A DNA stretch of 64,000 nt from Diatrype stigma. Lineage: Eukaryota; Ascomycota; Sordariomycetes; Xylariales; Diatrypaceae. The stretch is from the NCBI GenBank assembly GCA_022225965.2, contig JAKJXP020000004.1, forward strand, positions 372,001-436,000, written 5' to 3'. A program made the translations under genes and the position numbers. Each line of letters opens with the position of its first letter. Position 1 is the stretch's first letter. Under the pieces are notes generated by a model that ran no database searches, was not told the DNA's origin, and worked only from the letters and a program-made list of their open reading frames with translations. Shown here one piece after another: positions 9,503 to 21,647 of this stretch.

Positions 9503-12139
9503 ATGTCTACTGCCGACGCCTTCGTGTCTTCTCCGAGGGTTACCAGGATGGATTCGTATTCAATCGTCTCATCGTCGCCTGAACTTCCATCTCTGACAGA
9601 TATATTCGTCAACAACTCAAAAAGGCCGGAATGCGGAAGCGGTAGCAATGCAGCTGCGATCCCTCCTAATGCTACCCACACGTTCACGAGCGCGACGGAC
9701 TACCTTCGAGACGCCCCCGAAACAGACTTCGACACTGGGTCAATGCCAAGATCACCACCCCTTAGACCTAAAACAGTGAATGGTCTTATGAGACGTCATA
9801 TTGAACATGTGCAGGTGCAGTCCAGCGTTCAGAAAGAGGCACCGATACCAATTAGATCTTCCCCTGAGAGGTCGTGGATGGAATACAAGAGCAAAATGCC
9901 AGCACCGGAGGACAAGCAACCACCAATACAGAAGGGTAGAGTGACCAAATCAATCGCCAAGGACCAGCCAAACAAGAAGACCAACCAAACCCGAGCAAAG
10001 ACTGAAACGGTATCCAGACATTTCCCCCCTAAAACAGAAGAGGTCCCACTAGCCCGGAAACAAGATCGGAAGGAAATAACTGTCGGGACCCACGAGATTG
10101 CTGGACCACCATCCATGGGTATAGATGCCATAGTGCCAGATGAATCCAACGCCACGTCCTGCGCTGAGCCAGCATTGCGACGGCGAGTTGACTGGACACC
10201 ACCACCTGCTGATACTGCAATTGTCATCGCCTCGGACTCGGACCATCGAGAACTTCCATCATCCCTCAAGAGACCGCGCGCATCAGAAGTATTTCTACGA
10301 CTTTCTGATAAATATGCCCGCAAGAGTGATTCTGTACCTATCTCGTCAGAACAGCAGGGACCGGATTTGAAGAAGCGCAAACGTATTGAGCTTGTGTCTG
10401 TTGGTAGCGAACGACCCAAGCAGGCAGCACAGGGTAGGGAGGCCTCCCCTTCAAAACCCCTTACGGCCAAGAAAAAGGCCAGAACAATTACAGAGCTAGC
10501 GACCGCTCCATATATAGTCCCAGAACCGGAACTCGATCTCTCAAAGCGCTCCACCAGAGATTCATTATTAGAGTACTTTGATACGGGGGGCGAGGTGAAA
10601 GCTCTGGTCGAATATCAATCCGTCGTGATGTCCAAAAACAAAGAGACGGCGAAACCTGCCAAGACCAAAGCCAAAGCTAAACCTCGGAAAAAGAAGGCTG
10701 GTGGTGCAGAGGACCCTATCCTATTATCCCCGAACTCAGCGTTGAAGCAGTCTTCAAACCAGGATTTCGTATTTGGGACATCTAGCCAGTTGTTGGGCGA
10801 TGAGTCTCCCACAACCCTTAGGCAACTTCAGCTCGCGATTCAAGCTTCGAACTATGATGATGATACATTTAGCGCATCTGATAGCCGAGCTCTTTGGCGT
10901 GCTAGTGCGCGGGATATTGATGGAGATTTAATGGATGTGGATGTCGTCGACCTTGCAACTACACCGGCCATACCCGATAAGCATCGAAGTGTCGATACAG
11001 TGTCTGCTGAAAACCCACACCCTGTTGATCTACTTCCATCGGATGATTTCGTAGATATAGATACTATTGGCTTAGATACTCCCAGGCCTGAGAAGCCGGT
11101 GCCAAGCCAGAACGACCCCCCCTTCTCTCCGACACCGCAAGTGCCTACGCCTCCATACTCTAATTCTAACAGCTCTACTACAAACTCTGCGCCCGTCCCT
11201 GGCGCAGTTGCCCCACGCCCGAAGTACGAAACCTTCACTGATGCCCAACTTGCGAAACAAGTAGGGGCATATGGTTTCAAGCCGGTGAAAAAACGACAGG
11301 CCATGATTTCCCTGCTTGATCAATGCTGGGCTAGCAAGAACCCCGGGGCTACCTCCGTACCAAGTCAACCATTTTCCACCACCACAGCAGATCCGGCTTC
11401 CCCTAAGGGCAAGGGGAAGGGTAAGGGGAAGGTAGCGATTCCTACCCCCCCTGCTACTATCACCGAGCAAGTCAGCAGCAAACCCACAAAGCGGCCGCCT
11501 GGCCGTCCGAAGAAAAACACCGAGACATCGGCTGCAAGTTCCTCCAAGTCTACGACCACAGCCAAAAAGACAAAAAAGGAAACCACGCCCAAGAAACCAC
11601 GTGCCAAGCCGAAAAGCCCCACGCGTAAGCCAACGGTCATTGCAGACTCGGAGAACTCCGACCTAGAAGAAGATGATGACGAAGACGAACCGATGGCGCG
11701 CCCTCGTTCGCGCCTCTCAGCGGGATCGCCGACAGGCACTGACGCGGACGAGGACGCGGACGAGGACGCGGACGAGGAAGAGGACGAGGCCACCGCAGCA
11801 GTGGCCGGGCCTGCCGGATCGACCGAAGACCCGCTCTCGCTGTCCCTCTCCCTGTCCCTGACGCCGACGGACGAGGACCTGTTCCGCCACATCACGCGGG
11901 CGATCAAGGCGCAGCCGCGCGCGCGCACCCCCGCGCGCCCCTCGTGGCACGAGAAGATGCTGATGTACGACCCGGTCGTGCTCGAGGACCTGGCGGCCTG
12001 GCTCAACGGCGGCCCGCTGACCAAGGCCGGCTGGGACGGCGAGGTCAGCCCCACCGACGTCAAGCGCTGGTGCGAGGCCCGCAGCGTCGTGTGCATGTGG
12101 CGCCAGACCCGGAGGGGGAAGGAGAGGGCGTTCGTCTGA
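9503..12139 (+). CDS. slx4: Structure-specific endonuclease subunit SLX4
   Basis: Predicted 878-aa intronless nuclear scaffold that binds and activates the SLX1 nuclease to cut branched DNA (flaps, Holliday junctions). The start is placed at MSTADAF (9503), because the SSSPELPSLTDIF stretch typical of fungal SLX4 N-termini follows closely; the frame extends 22 codons further upstream. Most of the protein is disordered and basic/Ser-Thr-rich, with an AT-hook-like KRPPGRPKK near residue 665. A SAP-like block (YETFTDAQLAKQVGAYGFKP) lies at about 575-600. Acidic DADEDADED and SLSLSLSL tracts come before the C-terminal SLX1-binding domain, marked by WHEKMLMYDPVVLEDL and ending at CMWRQTRRGKERAFV. 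Only the two terminal blocks support the family call; the middle is not conserved. Confidence 0.88.
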   Translation: MSTADAFVSSPRVTRMDSYSIVSSSPELPSLTDIFVNNSKRPECGSGSNAAAIPPNATHTFTSATDYLRDAPETDFDTGSMPRSPPLRPKTVNGLMRRHIEHVQVQSSVQKEAPIPIRSSPERSWMEYKSKMPAPEDKQPPIQKGRVTKSIAKDQPNKKTNQTRAKTETVSRHFPPKTEEVPLARKQDRKEITVGTHEIAGPPSMGIDAIVPDESNATSCAEPALRRRVDWTPPPADTAIVIASDSDHRELPSSLKRPRASEVFLRLSDKYARKSDSVPISSEQQGPDLKKRKRIELVSVGSERPKQAAQGREASPSKPLTAKKKARTITELATAPYIVPEPELDLSKRSTRDSLLEYFDTGGEVKALVEYQSVVMSKNKETAKPAKTKAKAKPRKKKAGGAEDPILLSPNSALKQSSNQDFVFGTSSQLLGDESPTTLRQLQLAIQASNYDDDTFSASDSRALWRASARDIDGDLMDVDVVDLATTPAIPDKHRSVDTVSAENPHPVDLLPSDDFVDIDTIGLDTPRPEKPVPSQNDPPFSPTPQVPTPPYSNSNSSTTNSAPVPGAVAPRPKYETFTDAQLAKQVGAYGFKPVKKRQAMISLLDQCWASKNPGATSVPSQPFSTTTADPASPKGKGKGKGKVAIPTPPATITEQVSSKPTKRPPGRPKKNTETSAASSSKSTTTAKKTKKETTPKKPRAKPKSPTRKPTVIADSENSDLEEDDDEDEPMARPRSRLSAGSPTGTDADEDADEDADEEEDEATAAVAGPAGSTEDPLSLSLSLSLTPTDEDLFRHITRAIKAQPRARTPARPSWHEKMLMYDPVVLEDLAAWLNGGPLTKAGWDGEVSPTDVKRWCEARSVVCMWRQTRRGKERAFV

Positions 12140-14851
12140 GCCTTATTCGGGGATTGGGGATTCGAAGTACCCGTACATGTATATACAAGTATTTTCTTGC
12201 TTGTAGTGAGGAGGGGCCCGGGCTGATGTGTGATGTGTTTCCAGGGTGAGGAGACGTTAGGGAATGGAGCCTGGGAGATTGGGTTGTTGTGTTGGTGATT
12301 ATGGATATTAGGAACATGGGATGGCGCTTGCGTTGGTTTCTTTGGTCACCCGGATGGCGTTGTATAACGAACGGACTTATGGAAACAACCATAGAAATCA
12401 GACATCAGCTGGGTAGGCAGGCATCTTTAGTCTCTAAATATGATAATGAAACATGACCTCCCCATCCCAGTCTTCCTTATATAACCTCATCTAATGGGAG
12501 ACTTATTAGGCATGTAAGAAGGTATACGTTTACCATCTTATTATATACGTTTGACTTGCCGCGGGTAGTGTGGTGTTTCTACTTTGAATCTAGATGCAGT
12601 AAGTATTGCTTCTGGTGGAAATAATCAATACAATACAGCTGATATTTCCACAGGGTAGTAGCCGTTATGATAGCATAACGATGGTCCCCCAAGTCAGCGA
12701 TGACCACCGCATCAGTGTATGGCCGTTGGCATCAGATTAGAGTGTAGCACCATATGGTAATGGAAGACACATTGAAGCATACAGACTCGAACATAATCCA
12801 TATCAATACATGGCACGTAGTAGGAGTATCAGAGGGTTGATGTTTTATGTACGTGGATCTGTCATTGGTCAGATATCATGGGCTGGCCAATTCAACCAAT
12901 GACAACCATGCATATAATTGAACGGAGATATGGTAGCTACCCTAATGCCTAAGTAGGTATATTTACAAGACCAAGAAATCATACTGGAGAGGGCACCAAT
13001 GGCGGGGGTCCAAATATTCCAAACAGTGGTGGTGTAAGGCAGTAAAGCCAATCATGGCGGACTGAGCCGTTGCAGCATGCACTAGCTAGTCTAGCTGAGA
13101 AATACCACGTGGAAAATACACTACGGCAACAACCAACTGACCAATAGCACCTGATCCTGACTGTGCACCTTCCGTCGTTGCATTTTGATTGCACTTTGAT
13201 GCGGCTCTGCTGGTGCCTGAGGTCAATGGCACTGGCCTAAACTGGCGGGTTTTTTGGCCAATCTGGGGTTAACCAATCGGAACCTTTCCATTGATCAATT
13301 AGGCATAGTGCACTGATTCCCTGGGTTGATCTTGGCTGATCTGCGATTCCAGGTACCAGGTACTTAGTATTTAAGCACCCCCCACCTCTCCCACCTCTCC
13401 CACCTTCTCCCACTTCCCATCCCATCTACTCAGTAAACAAGGGAAAACTCTGGCAATTGACTTGTCTTGTCATCCAATTCACATACTTCCATTATCATCA
13501 CTGCCTTCCATAAGGACATCATCATTCATCATGCCTTCTATCTATAATCCAATGATCCGGCCCTTTTCTACCTACATCATCTTCCCATGGCCACGATCTT
13601 CCTTGATTATCTATGATACCTAGGATTCTGAATCCTTCCAGTGGCAGCAAAAGAAAAACAGCAACAACAACAACAACAATGCTCTATGCATTCCTACCTT
13701 TACACTTTCTCCACGGTTCTAGGGACACAATCATGGACACATGAACACATATACACATGAACACATCCACACGTCCTTGAGAAGAGGCATTGACGCGATC
13801 GATCACCATGTACAATCTGGTAACGTCCAATTCATACATACACCACACCGCACACTTCACTATCCATTTCACTTGCATTTGCTCCAATTGCCCACCACTT
13901 CTGCAATAGCAGCTCTTCCTGATCCTAGTACGCGAAGACCACCTCAGAGGGAAGTACCAAGGCAAGCATCCAGAACCCAGCGCCACAAATCGTGGCTGCC
14001 CATGGCTATTCTGTGTTGCGACTCCATCTTCAGCTTGTTAGCCAAGCGTGCCTCGGCACTGCATATTGCCTAGCTGATTTGGTTTAATGCTTTCACGGAA
14101 AACCTCTGCGGACTGGTTGGAGCAGGAACGGCATATCACGGATTCTCTGCTGTTGCGGTTGTGGGGGTGCCTATTGCTGCAATAGCATGTTGATTTAGAT
14201 ATGTGTTGATGCACTTGAGAAAAGCGATGCATCTCGCATTCCAAGGTTTGTCGGCCCATTGAAACCAACAGCCTTTTCTTGCTAACCTGCTACCTACTAG
14301 TTCGCCACCTGCTCCATCTCGAGAGATAGACTATGCGCACACCCTGGAAAAGCTTCTCATTTCAATGTTAAGGCAAGTATAGTCCTTCAACTCGTCCTAC
14401 TTATACATTATCTAACTCAGTCTTCCATGTTTCAGACGCTGAATCACCATACGCAAATGGCAAGGCTACAGACTCTCCAAAACCTACAGCAACTACACAC
14501 ATGAACAAAACAATACTCTTTCCAATCCAGGGAGTGCGGCATCATACAGGCATTACCAATACACGGAACATTGGGCAAGACAGTGTGGGTGACGACGGGT
14601 GGGCTTTTCGAGGTCCTGGGGAGGATAGTGGACAAGGATTATGGGAGCATGGATTGAACTTGAATGGGTTAACTAAGCAAAGTACACGAATCTGAGAGGT
14701 GTAACTAACTAAATGAACCAACTAAACCCACAGCCGTCAGTTGTCCTCAACGGAATCTATACTGTTAAATGCTGGTAAAATAAACATTCGCATGATTCTG
14801 TGAAACTTTGAGACTCGTGGCCAATGAAGGACTGAAAGATCGTTGCAGTGA
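12140..14851. other. Long intergenic region, promoter-like but no ORF
   Basis: About 2.7 kb with no supportable coding sequence. Around 13370-13440 there is a pyrimidine-rich tract (repeats of tcccacctc) ending in catctactcagtaaac. After it comes a CA/TC-rich leader with an aacaacaac run at about 13657-13680. This is how a fungal core promoter and 5' leader usually look on the plus strand. Every ATG downstream opens only short frames. The region could be transcribed as non-coding RNA or hold a decayed gene. It marks the left edge of the biosynthetic cluster. Confidence 0.45.
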
Positions 14852-16766
14852 CTACATGCCCGTAAACTTCTTGAACACCTCATTCTCCGCCCGATCAAAC
14901 TCCGCCAGGACCGTCTCCCTTATCTTCTCGGACCTGACCACGGGCTTGCACGCGTAGTCCTTGGCGCAGTAGAGGAACCCCTGGTGGTACCCCGTGACGG
15001 GGTCGCTGTCGACAGGCACCGGCCTGCCATCCGGGCCCTCCTTCCTCTCGAACCGGAACGCCCACATCAGCTTCGCGATGGACAGCACCATGTTGCGCTC
15101 GGCGAGGTACATGCCCGGGCAGATGCGCCGCCCGGCCCCGTAGCCGAAGTGGTCGCGCTTCTGCCAGTCGCCGCCCGCCACGTACTCGGGCGCCAGGAGC
15201 GGGTGGTTCGCGTACCTCTCCGGGATGAACTTCTCCGGCTCGGTCCATACCTGCGGGTCCATGTGCATGCCCCACACGTTGAGGATGACGATGGTGCCCT
15301 TGGGGAGGAACTTGCCCTCCACCCAGTCATCTGCAAAAGAGTTTTTAGCTGCGCACTAGCTAGGTAGGTGATATATGGGTGGTTGGGAAAGCGAGGGTGC
15401 GATTGTTGCGTCGAAGAGAGAGGGAGAGAAAGACCTGCCTACCTTGGCCCAGGGCGTGGGGGAAGCAAAGCGGCAGAATAGGCCGCCATCGGTGGCCCTC
15501 CTTGACGATCATGTTGATGTACGGCAGCCTGTCCAGATCGGACCAGACAGGCGACCGATCCTCGCCGACGGCGGCGTCCAGCTCGCGGTGGGCCCTCGCT
15601 TGGACCTCGGGGTTGAGGACGAGGGCCTGGATGATGGCGAGGATGAGCGACGAGGACGTGTCGGAGCCGCCCTCCATCAGCACGCCGCCGATGAAGCGGA
15701 GCTGGTCGCGCGGCAGCTGCAGCTTGTCCTGCTGGTCGAGCACGACGTCCATGAAGGAGGGCCCGGAGACGCCGCTGTCGTCGCGCCGCCGCTCGACCTC
15801 CCGCAGCGCGTCCTCGTACAGGTCCTCCATCTGCTTGCCGACGCCCAGAGACCGCGTCTTGTAGTTGCCCAGCAGCTGCTGCGGGACCGCCTTCAGCCAG
15901 GGGAAGATGTCGACCGGTGGCGTGTTGCCGGTCTCCATCAGCTGCGACCAGGACTCCATCAGCGTATACAGGCGCTGCATGTAGACAGACCTGACGTGAG
16001 GAGTTCGGAAGCCGAAGACTGAGTGGTGTCAGTATGAGTAAGCTTGTTGCTTACGGCAAAGCGACGTGAGAACGTCTTAAAGAAGTGGGGGCTGTGTGGT
16101 CGAACCTATCGAGTTGGTGATACTATTGCTGAAGCGCTTTGGATGCTTCATATGATCTTCCGGAAAGAGCATGTAGTCTCGGACCAGTTGGATGGCTTCG
16201 GCATTGACAATGGATAGGTGTTCACGCTCGACCATCCTCTCGGTCAGGTGCTGGTGGATAAGCCGGCGGAAGGTCCGCCACTTGTCTCCATAGAACATGG
16301 CGAGAAGATGGTTCCCCTTCGTGATCAGATCGTGCGAGACGTAAGAGCCAGGCCGGTGGCTGTATATGTTACTCTTCTTGTCTACGGTATCCTTGACGAT
16401 ACGGCGGTCCGTTATCACCGCCATCGTCGAGCTGCCCAGCTTGAGAGTGTATAGGCCCCCATACTGGCGAGCCCACTCCGTGAATCTGTCTCGTGTAAGT
16501 CACAGGCGACTGGCTGTGGGTATACGGTCACCGTTGCTCACTTTACGTGTGTATAAGCGGTAGGCATTTGGTGAAGATTGCCAATGAACGGCAGGGTTTT
16601 TGGCCCTTTGATCCGCTAAGTTAGTTCTATCACTGGGTGATCTGCGCCGTCTATAGGGCGGCTCACCAGAGGGCATGTCCTTCCTACGATGTCCATAATT
16701 GAAAGCACCGTAGACCAAGTACAACACAATGGCAACCAGGCCCGTGATCCAAATAGATGGTAGCAT
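14852..16766 (-). CDS. Cytochrome P450 (CYP619-like, cluster copy 1)
   Basis: Predicted 532-aa membrane-anchored haem monooxygenase in five exons: 16766-16667, 16605-16542, 16485-16106, 16018-15443 and 15330-14852. An N-terminal anchor (about residues 4-20) is followed by the proline-rich hinge MPSGPKTLPFIGN. The I-helix has EGGSDTSSS, the K-helix ExxR is EGHRWRP, and the haem loop is FGYGAGRRICPG with Cys444. Intron 1 needs the unusual acceptor CAAAG to restore the hinge. It is a close paralogue of the P450 at 18081-19948, sharing the 64-nt second exon. In the patulin pathway two related P450s (PatH, PatI) hydroxylate m-cresol and then m-hydroxybenzyl alcohol. By context this gene and its partner are good candidates for those steps, but which does which cannot be told here. 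Confidence 0.9.
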
Positions 16767-18080
16767 GGTGGCAATGGAACACTCTTGTCGTGTCCTGAAG
16801 GCTAGGAGGCACATACACCAGGAGTAATCTTGTGGGAAGTGGTTAGGACCCCGAAAGCATCTTGTCCAACCTGTAGCTCAGCTAGATAGGTAGCAGAGTA
16901 CCTAGGTAAGTACATCCTCGTTCTATAATCCTCCCGTGCTTACCCCGCAGTGATGCAAGACACGCAAGACGGATCGGATAATAAATAAACAATTGTAAGC
17001 ACAACCTGCAATATTTATTCCGGTATTACATAGATATGATATAATGAATAAAAGGTTATAGACGAATTCGGTAATCGGTATCTTGGTATTACACAGCTAT
17101 GCAGAGAGGCTGAAGGATGCTTTCCGGAGACCTTCTGCATACGGGAGATCTACAAGTCTAGTTCCAGAAGGATAAGGGCCGGAAATGGAATTGCCTTACG
17201 GATATACGGGGTAACCGGAACTCGGGGGTGGAAATAAGCGAGGGAGAACATTATGCCTTGAAATGATTTGTCACCTATCCATGTCTTGACTGTCTAGTCA
17301 GTCTAACCAGCACAGAGTATAGCTCACAAATGCCATAGCCTACCAAGACGATGGTGTTGATCCGTCAGGCTGGGCGCTCCTTCGCGAGACCCTCGAGAGG
17401 GATACTCTGATAGATGAAGACGGGGGTAGCGTTTGCTATACCTTCATGTCAACTACAGCACCTGATCTGGGCATACTACCACACATGGAGAAGCAGAGTA
17501 TGTAGCTTTCGCCGCCTAACAAGCCACCAAGTTTTCCTCTCTCTCTTTCTCCGACTTTCATGAATGGCTGTTAGTTATCCCAAAAAGCTGATTGACTTTA
17601 CATCGCTGACGGCCAGGGCTGCCACATTGATAGCAGGTCGGTGGCATCTATCTAGTTGGACTTTGTGAAGGAATGTGCCGGTACGGGACGCATGCTGTCT
17701 GGCTGATTGTACCTAAACTATGTGCTAAGTGCTAGTTAGATTACTGTACTTGATGCGAATGGAAAAAGTGATAAGAATCTTGTTCGATCCCAACGTTTGC
17801 AAGTAGCACTTGGTCCGTTGGTTAACGTGGTCAACCGGCGGGGAACATAGAGCTACAATCTGGCCATTGCGGGTTTCTGAATATTTCTACGTCTTACCCT
17901 CTGTTGACTGACTTACAGAGATAAGAATTACGAAGCATGGAATGTAGTATAAGGACAGTAAGGACACTTGATTGATTCTAACATGAAGCTTGATTGCCCC
18001 TTTTCAAAGTGCCAAGTACCTAGCACCGCGTGTCGTGTACAAAAGACGAAAGAGAATGAAGCCCAGACCCAGCGTCTAGT
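16767..18080. other. Intergenic between the two P450 genes
   Basis: About 1.3 kb containing the promoter of the 14852-16766 P450 and the 3' region of the next one. It is AT-rich around 16975-17110 (repeats of ataaat and ggtat). Apart from the short exon-like frame at 17323-17505, described separately, nothing coding is seen. Confidence 0.4.
17323..17505 (+). other. Exon-like short open frame, unidentified
   Basis: A 60-codon open stretch with protein-like composition (balanced Asp, Glu, Gly and Leu) that ends at a TAG (17503-17505). It is preceded by a good intron 3' end: a TCTAAC branch-like site at about 17302 and a TATAG acceptor at 17318-17322. No upstream exon could be joined to it and no family is recognised. 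It may be the last exon of a lost gene or chance. Confidence 0.2.
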
Positions 18081-19948
18081 CTAGTCGTAGTTGGAGAAGA
18101 TCCCCGCAGCCTCGGCGAACTCCCTCCTGACCGTCTCGGCCCTCTTCTCGGAGCGGACCCGGATCTGCAGGCCGTAGTCGCGGACGCACTGCAGGAAGCC
18201 GATGCTGGACTCGACCGGGGCGTCGGCCTCGCCCGGGACCCTGCGGAACTCGAAGGCCCAGAGCAGCTTGGCCATGGCGAGGAACAGGTTGCGCTCGGCC
18301 AGGTGGATGCCGGGGCAGACGCGGCGGCCCGCGCCGTAGCCGAAGTGGTCGCGCCCCGGCCCGTCGCTGGTGTACTGCGATGCCAGCTTCGGGTAGCCCG
18401 CGAACCGCTCCGGCATGAAGTCCTCGGGGCGCTCCCACCGCTTCTTGTCGTGATGCATGCCCCACACGTTGAGGACGACCGTCGAGCCTTTGGGCATGAA
18501 GTAGCCGCCGGCGTAGTCATCTATGTAGAATGTATTGAATATTGTTTGTAAAAAACTAGAGTCTTAATAAGGAACGGGTCGTTCGTTTACTTACCCTTGG
18601 CGATCGCGTGAGACACGCCCAGCGGACTGACGGGACGCCATCGGTGGCTTTCCTTGATCATCATGTTGATGTAAGGGAGGTTGGGGAAGTCGGCCCATGT
18701 CGGGGACCTCTCCTCGCCGACGTGGGCATCGATTTCCGCCTGGGCCCTGTCGCAAAATGTGAGCTACAGTGCCAAGAGGTTACCAGGGGAACAGTCAAAC
18801 ACACTTCTTCTGCACTTCTGGGAATTCGATCATCGCCCGAACCATAGCGAGGATGAGGGACGACGAGGTGTCCGAGCCGCCTTCCATCAGCACGCCGCCG
18901 AGAAAGTACAGCTGGTTAGGTGTAAGCGGGTTCTCCTTGTTTTGATCCAGAACGCGGTCCATGAACGAGCCCCGGTTCAGTCCGCTCTCGCGGCGCTCTT
19001 TCACCTGGCCTAGAACTTCTGTGTAGAGGGCGGTCATGAGACGCTCGACCTGGCTAGCCCGGGACTTCCACCTTCCGAAGATCGACTCGGGGATCAACTT
19101 GAGCAACGGGAAAGAGTCCACGGGAGGGGTAGCTCCAAACTCCAAGATTTCGCTCCATTCGTTCATGAGGGAGAACAGGCGAATCATATATTCACTCTGG
19201 ATCGTCTTCGTCCTGATGCCGAATACTTTGGGACGGGTATTAGCTTTATTAATGTCCAGAAAGGTGTTTAAGGTAGCAATTGGAAAACATACCAAGCGAG
19301 TTAGTGATGCTATTGCTAAATCGCTTAGGGTGCTCCATGTGGTCCTGCGGTGCCACCATGAAGTCGTACATCAACTGGGTCGCCTCAGCATTTTGTAAGT
19401 GGATATGCTGCTTCTCACACATGGGTTCCATGAAGTACTGGTGAATGAGCTTCCTGATGCGCCTCCACTCATCGCCGTATTGCATCAATAGCAGGTGGTC
19501 CCCGTGAGTGATCAAGTGGCCAACGTAGGAGTCTGGTCGGTGGCTATAGAGAGCACTCTTTTTATCCAAAAGCTCCTTGACCACTTGGGGATCTGATATC
19601 ACGAACGTCGTGTTCGTGAAGCGTTTCAAAGTGTATATGCCGCCATATTGCTTCGCCCACTCTGTGAATCTGTTCATGTCAGACCTGGCTCTCAATTATT
19701 CGGAGTGGCTACATACTTGAAGTGGGCATTGGACTTTGGAATAAGATGTTCATTGCCGATTATGGGACTAGTTGGAGGTCCTAAGATAGGTTTCAGTGTG
19801 TATTGAAGCCTCATCTAAACTACCATGACTTACCTGGTGGCATTCGAGGGTCTCGACGACCTATTCTGACCAAGAGGCCACAGACAGAAGCCAATGTGAG
19901 GACAAGAAGTCCGGCCCATACTAATGAGATCTGAGATGAAAACATCAT
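18081..19948 (-). CDS. Cytochrome P450 (CYP619-like, cluster copy 2)
   Basis: Predicted 522-aa P450 in six exons: 19948-19834, 19780-19717, 19669-19293, 19225-18805, 18746-18595 and 18520-18081. The start is the first of two adjacent ATGs (19948, 19945), followed by a hydrophobic anchor to about residue 25 and the hinge MPPGPPTSPIIGN. Landmarks are EGGSDTSSS in the I-helix, ESHRWRP as ExxR, and FGYGAGRRVCPG with haem Cys445. Compared with the copy at 14852-16766 it has one extra intron (18747-18804), while exon 2 is 64 nt in both, so the pair arose by duplication. The proposed role is one of two successive hydroxylations of m-cresol on the endoplasmic reticulum. That is inferred from the 6-MSA synthase and decarboxylase in the same cluster. 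Confidence 0.9.
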
Positions 19949-21647
19949 GCACAATGAACATAAGTCAATTTCTGACAATCTGGGCCATGGCAAGGTAAGG
20001 CTTTCAATAGCCCAGCCATGAAGCAAGATATACAGTTGATCTACACCTCGAAAGATCACTTAGACTATGTGTTAAGTGGGTTGCTTAGGTTTGGCATAGA
20101 TACATTCCACAACTTTGTATGCATTTCAACTACCATGGGCTCCAGATAGCTGATTTTCCGGGCATGGACCAAAACCAACCTTGTAGTCTACATGTAGAAT
20201 ATAGGAAGTTCCTGTATAATCTTCATTACCTAACGTCGTTCCAAAGTGCGAAGCAAGAAATTTCGACTAACGTGTAGTCAGAGTTATCTGATTTCGCTGT
20301 ACGTACCGGTATCTTGCATATTGTTGCCTGAATAGTGCTTACCCCTTTTCTTTGCTTTCTTTTCTTTTCCTTTTTGACGGTCCTTTTCTTTCCTGTGTGG
20401 AGCAAGGACCAATGGAGTCTCAAACAAGTTACAGTTCCGGATTCCCCTCCTGGAAGCTTGGCATAGACGACGGGTGTCTGTTTTGAGCAGTTTCCGGATT
20501 CCAGCCACTCATTGATACTCATTGCTCGGGAAGGAAGCAGGCGGGGATTGAGTTGCTGACTAGGTGCCTATTACCAACTCACACCTAGTGAATAATGCTT
20601 GACACGACCACATAATCCCAATAGGTAGAATGTTATCCCGATGTCTTTCTTGTCTTACCTAATACCTACCCATATTACATGCAACGGACATTGCTGAGAT
20701 GCCTCTGCACCTTGCATTCTCTACCCAACGTGCCTTGTATCAGGAGTTACCTTATTTCCACGCGTATCCTCGATGAGGCGGAACGGCTGGTGCCGGGGAT
20801 GCTGTCTGGGGTACTTTAGGGGGGTTTCTTTTGTGATGAATCAACATGGACAATGCTTGCGCCGTGAGCGCAGTTGTGTTGATACCCCTGGTTTTCATGA
20901 TATGTTACTCCGACCCAGTCCTATGATCTTACACGATCTGCGATTGTACATGGTAGCGTATCACACAATTGGTGGTACGGTATGCAGAGCCCCAAGTTGG
21001 CAACCAATGGGTCATAGGACTTCGAAGCATATCGCGGTTCATATCAACACGCAAGAATTGCGACTCTACATCGCTTGAAACACTTGGTAGGACCACTGCG
21101 CATCTAAGACACCTGTTGTGTTACGCATACAAATCAATATGCTTATTGCTTGAATGTAATCCCTAACGAATGCTGTTGTGCTTTCTGCTATGTGACCTCT
21201 GCGTAGAACAACGATGTGTAAACATTGCACATGCCGGCGTTGAAGCAGCCCTACCGGGTACTTCACCCGAGCAACCCGCAGAACACCACACGGGCGAGAT
21301 ATTTGATAGCTAGTATGAAAGAAACCCCTGCCTCCTGAATCCAGGTGACTGACTACCCCACGACGCTGCTCTTTCTCGATTTCCGATTACTTTATCTAAA
21401 ATCTGAACACTTACCCGGAGTATCTCACGTCATCTTTCATCACAATTACGTATTGGGGGGTTCTACATGACAGCAGGTGAGAGAGGCGGTCTCAAACCGC
21501 CTCTCTATACGCAAGATAATGGCGAAAGTTTGTTTGGTATTGTTTATTCATATCTACTTCTTCTGTTCCCCGGGCGCTGTTTTTGGGAGTCTTCACCAGG
21601 CTCAGCAATAAGGTAGGGCTCCATTTCGCAAAAGGCCCCCGTGCGGC
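19949..21647. other. Intergenic, promoter of P450 copy 2
   Basis: About 1.7 kb. It holds the P450 promoter with two copies of TTCCGGATTCC (20435-20445 and 20492-20502), a T/C-rich tract at about 20340-20400, and the 3' region of the reductase gene with a strong hairpin at 21480-21506. A plus-strand open frame of 101 codons at 20773 has no recognisable features and is not called. Confidence 0.4.
21480..21506. repeat. Perfect 11-bp inverted repeat (hairpin)
   Basis: Arms agagaggcggt and accgcctctct pair perfectly across a 5-nt loop (ctcaa). It lies about 140 bp downstream of the stop of the minus-strand reductase, so the transcript would carry it in its 3' untranslated region. Confidence 0.75.
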
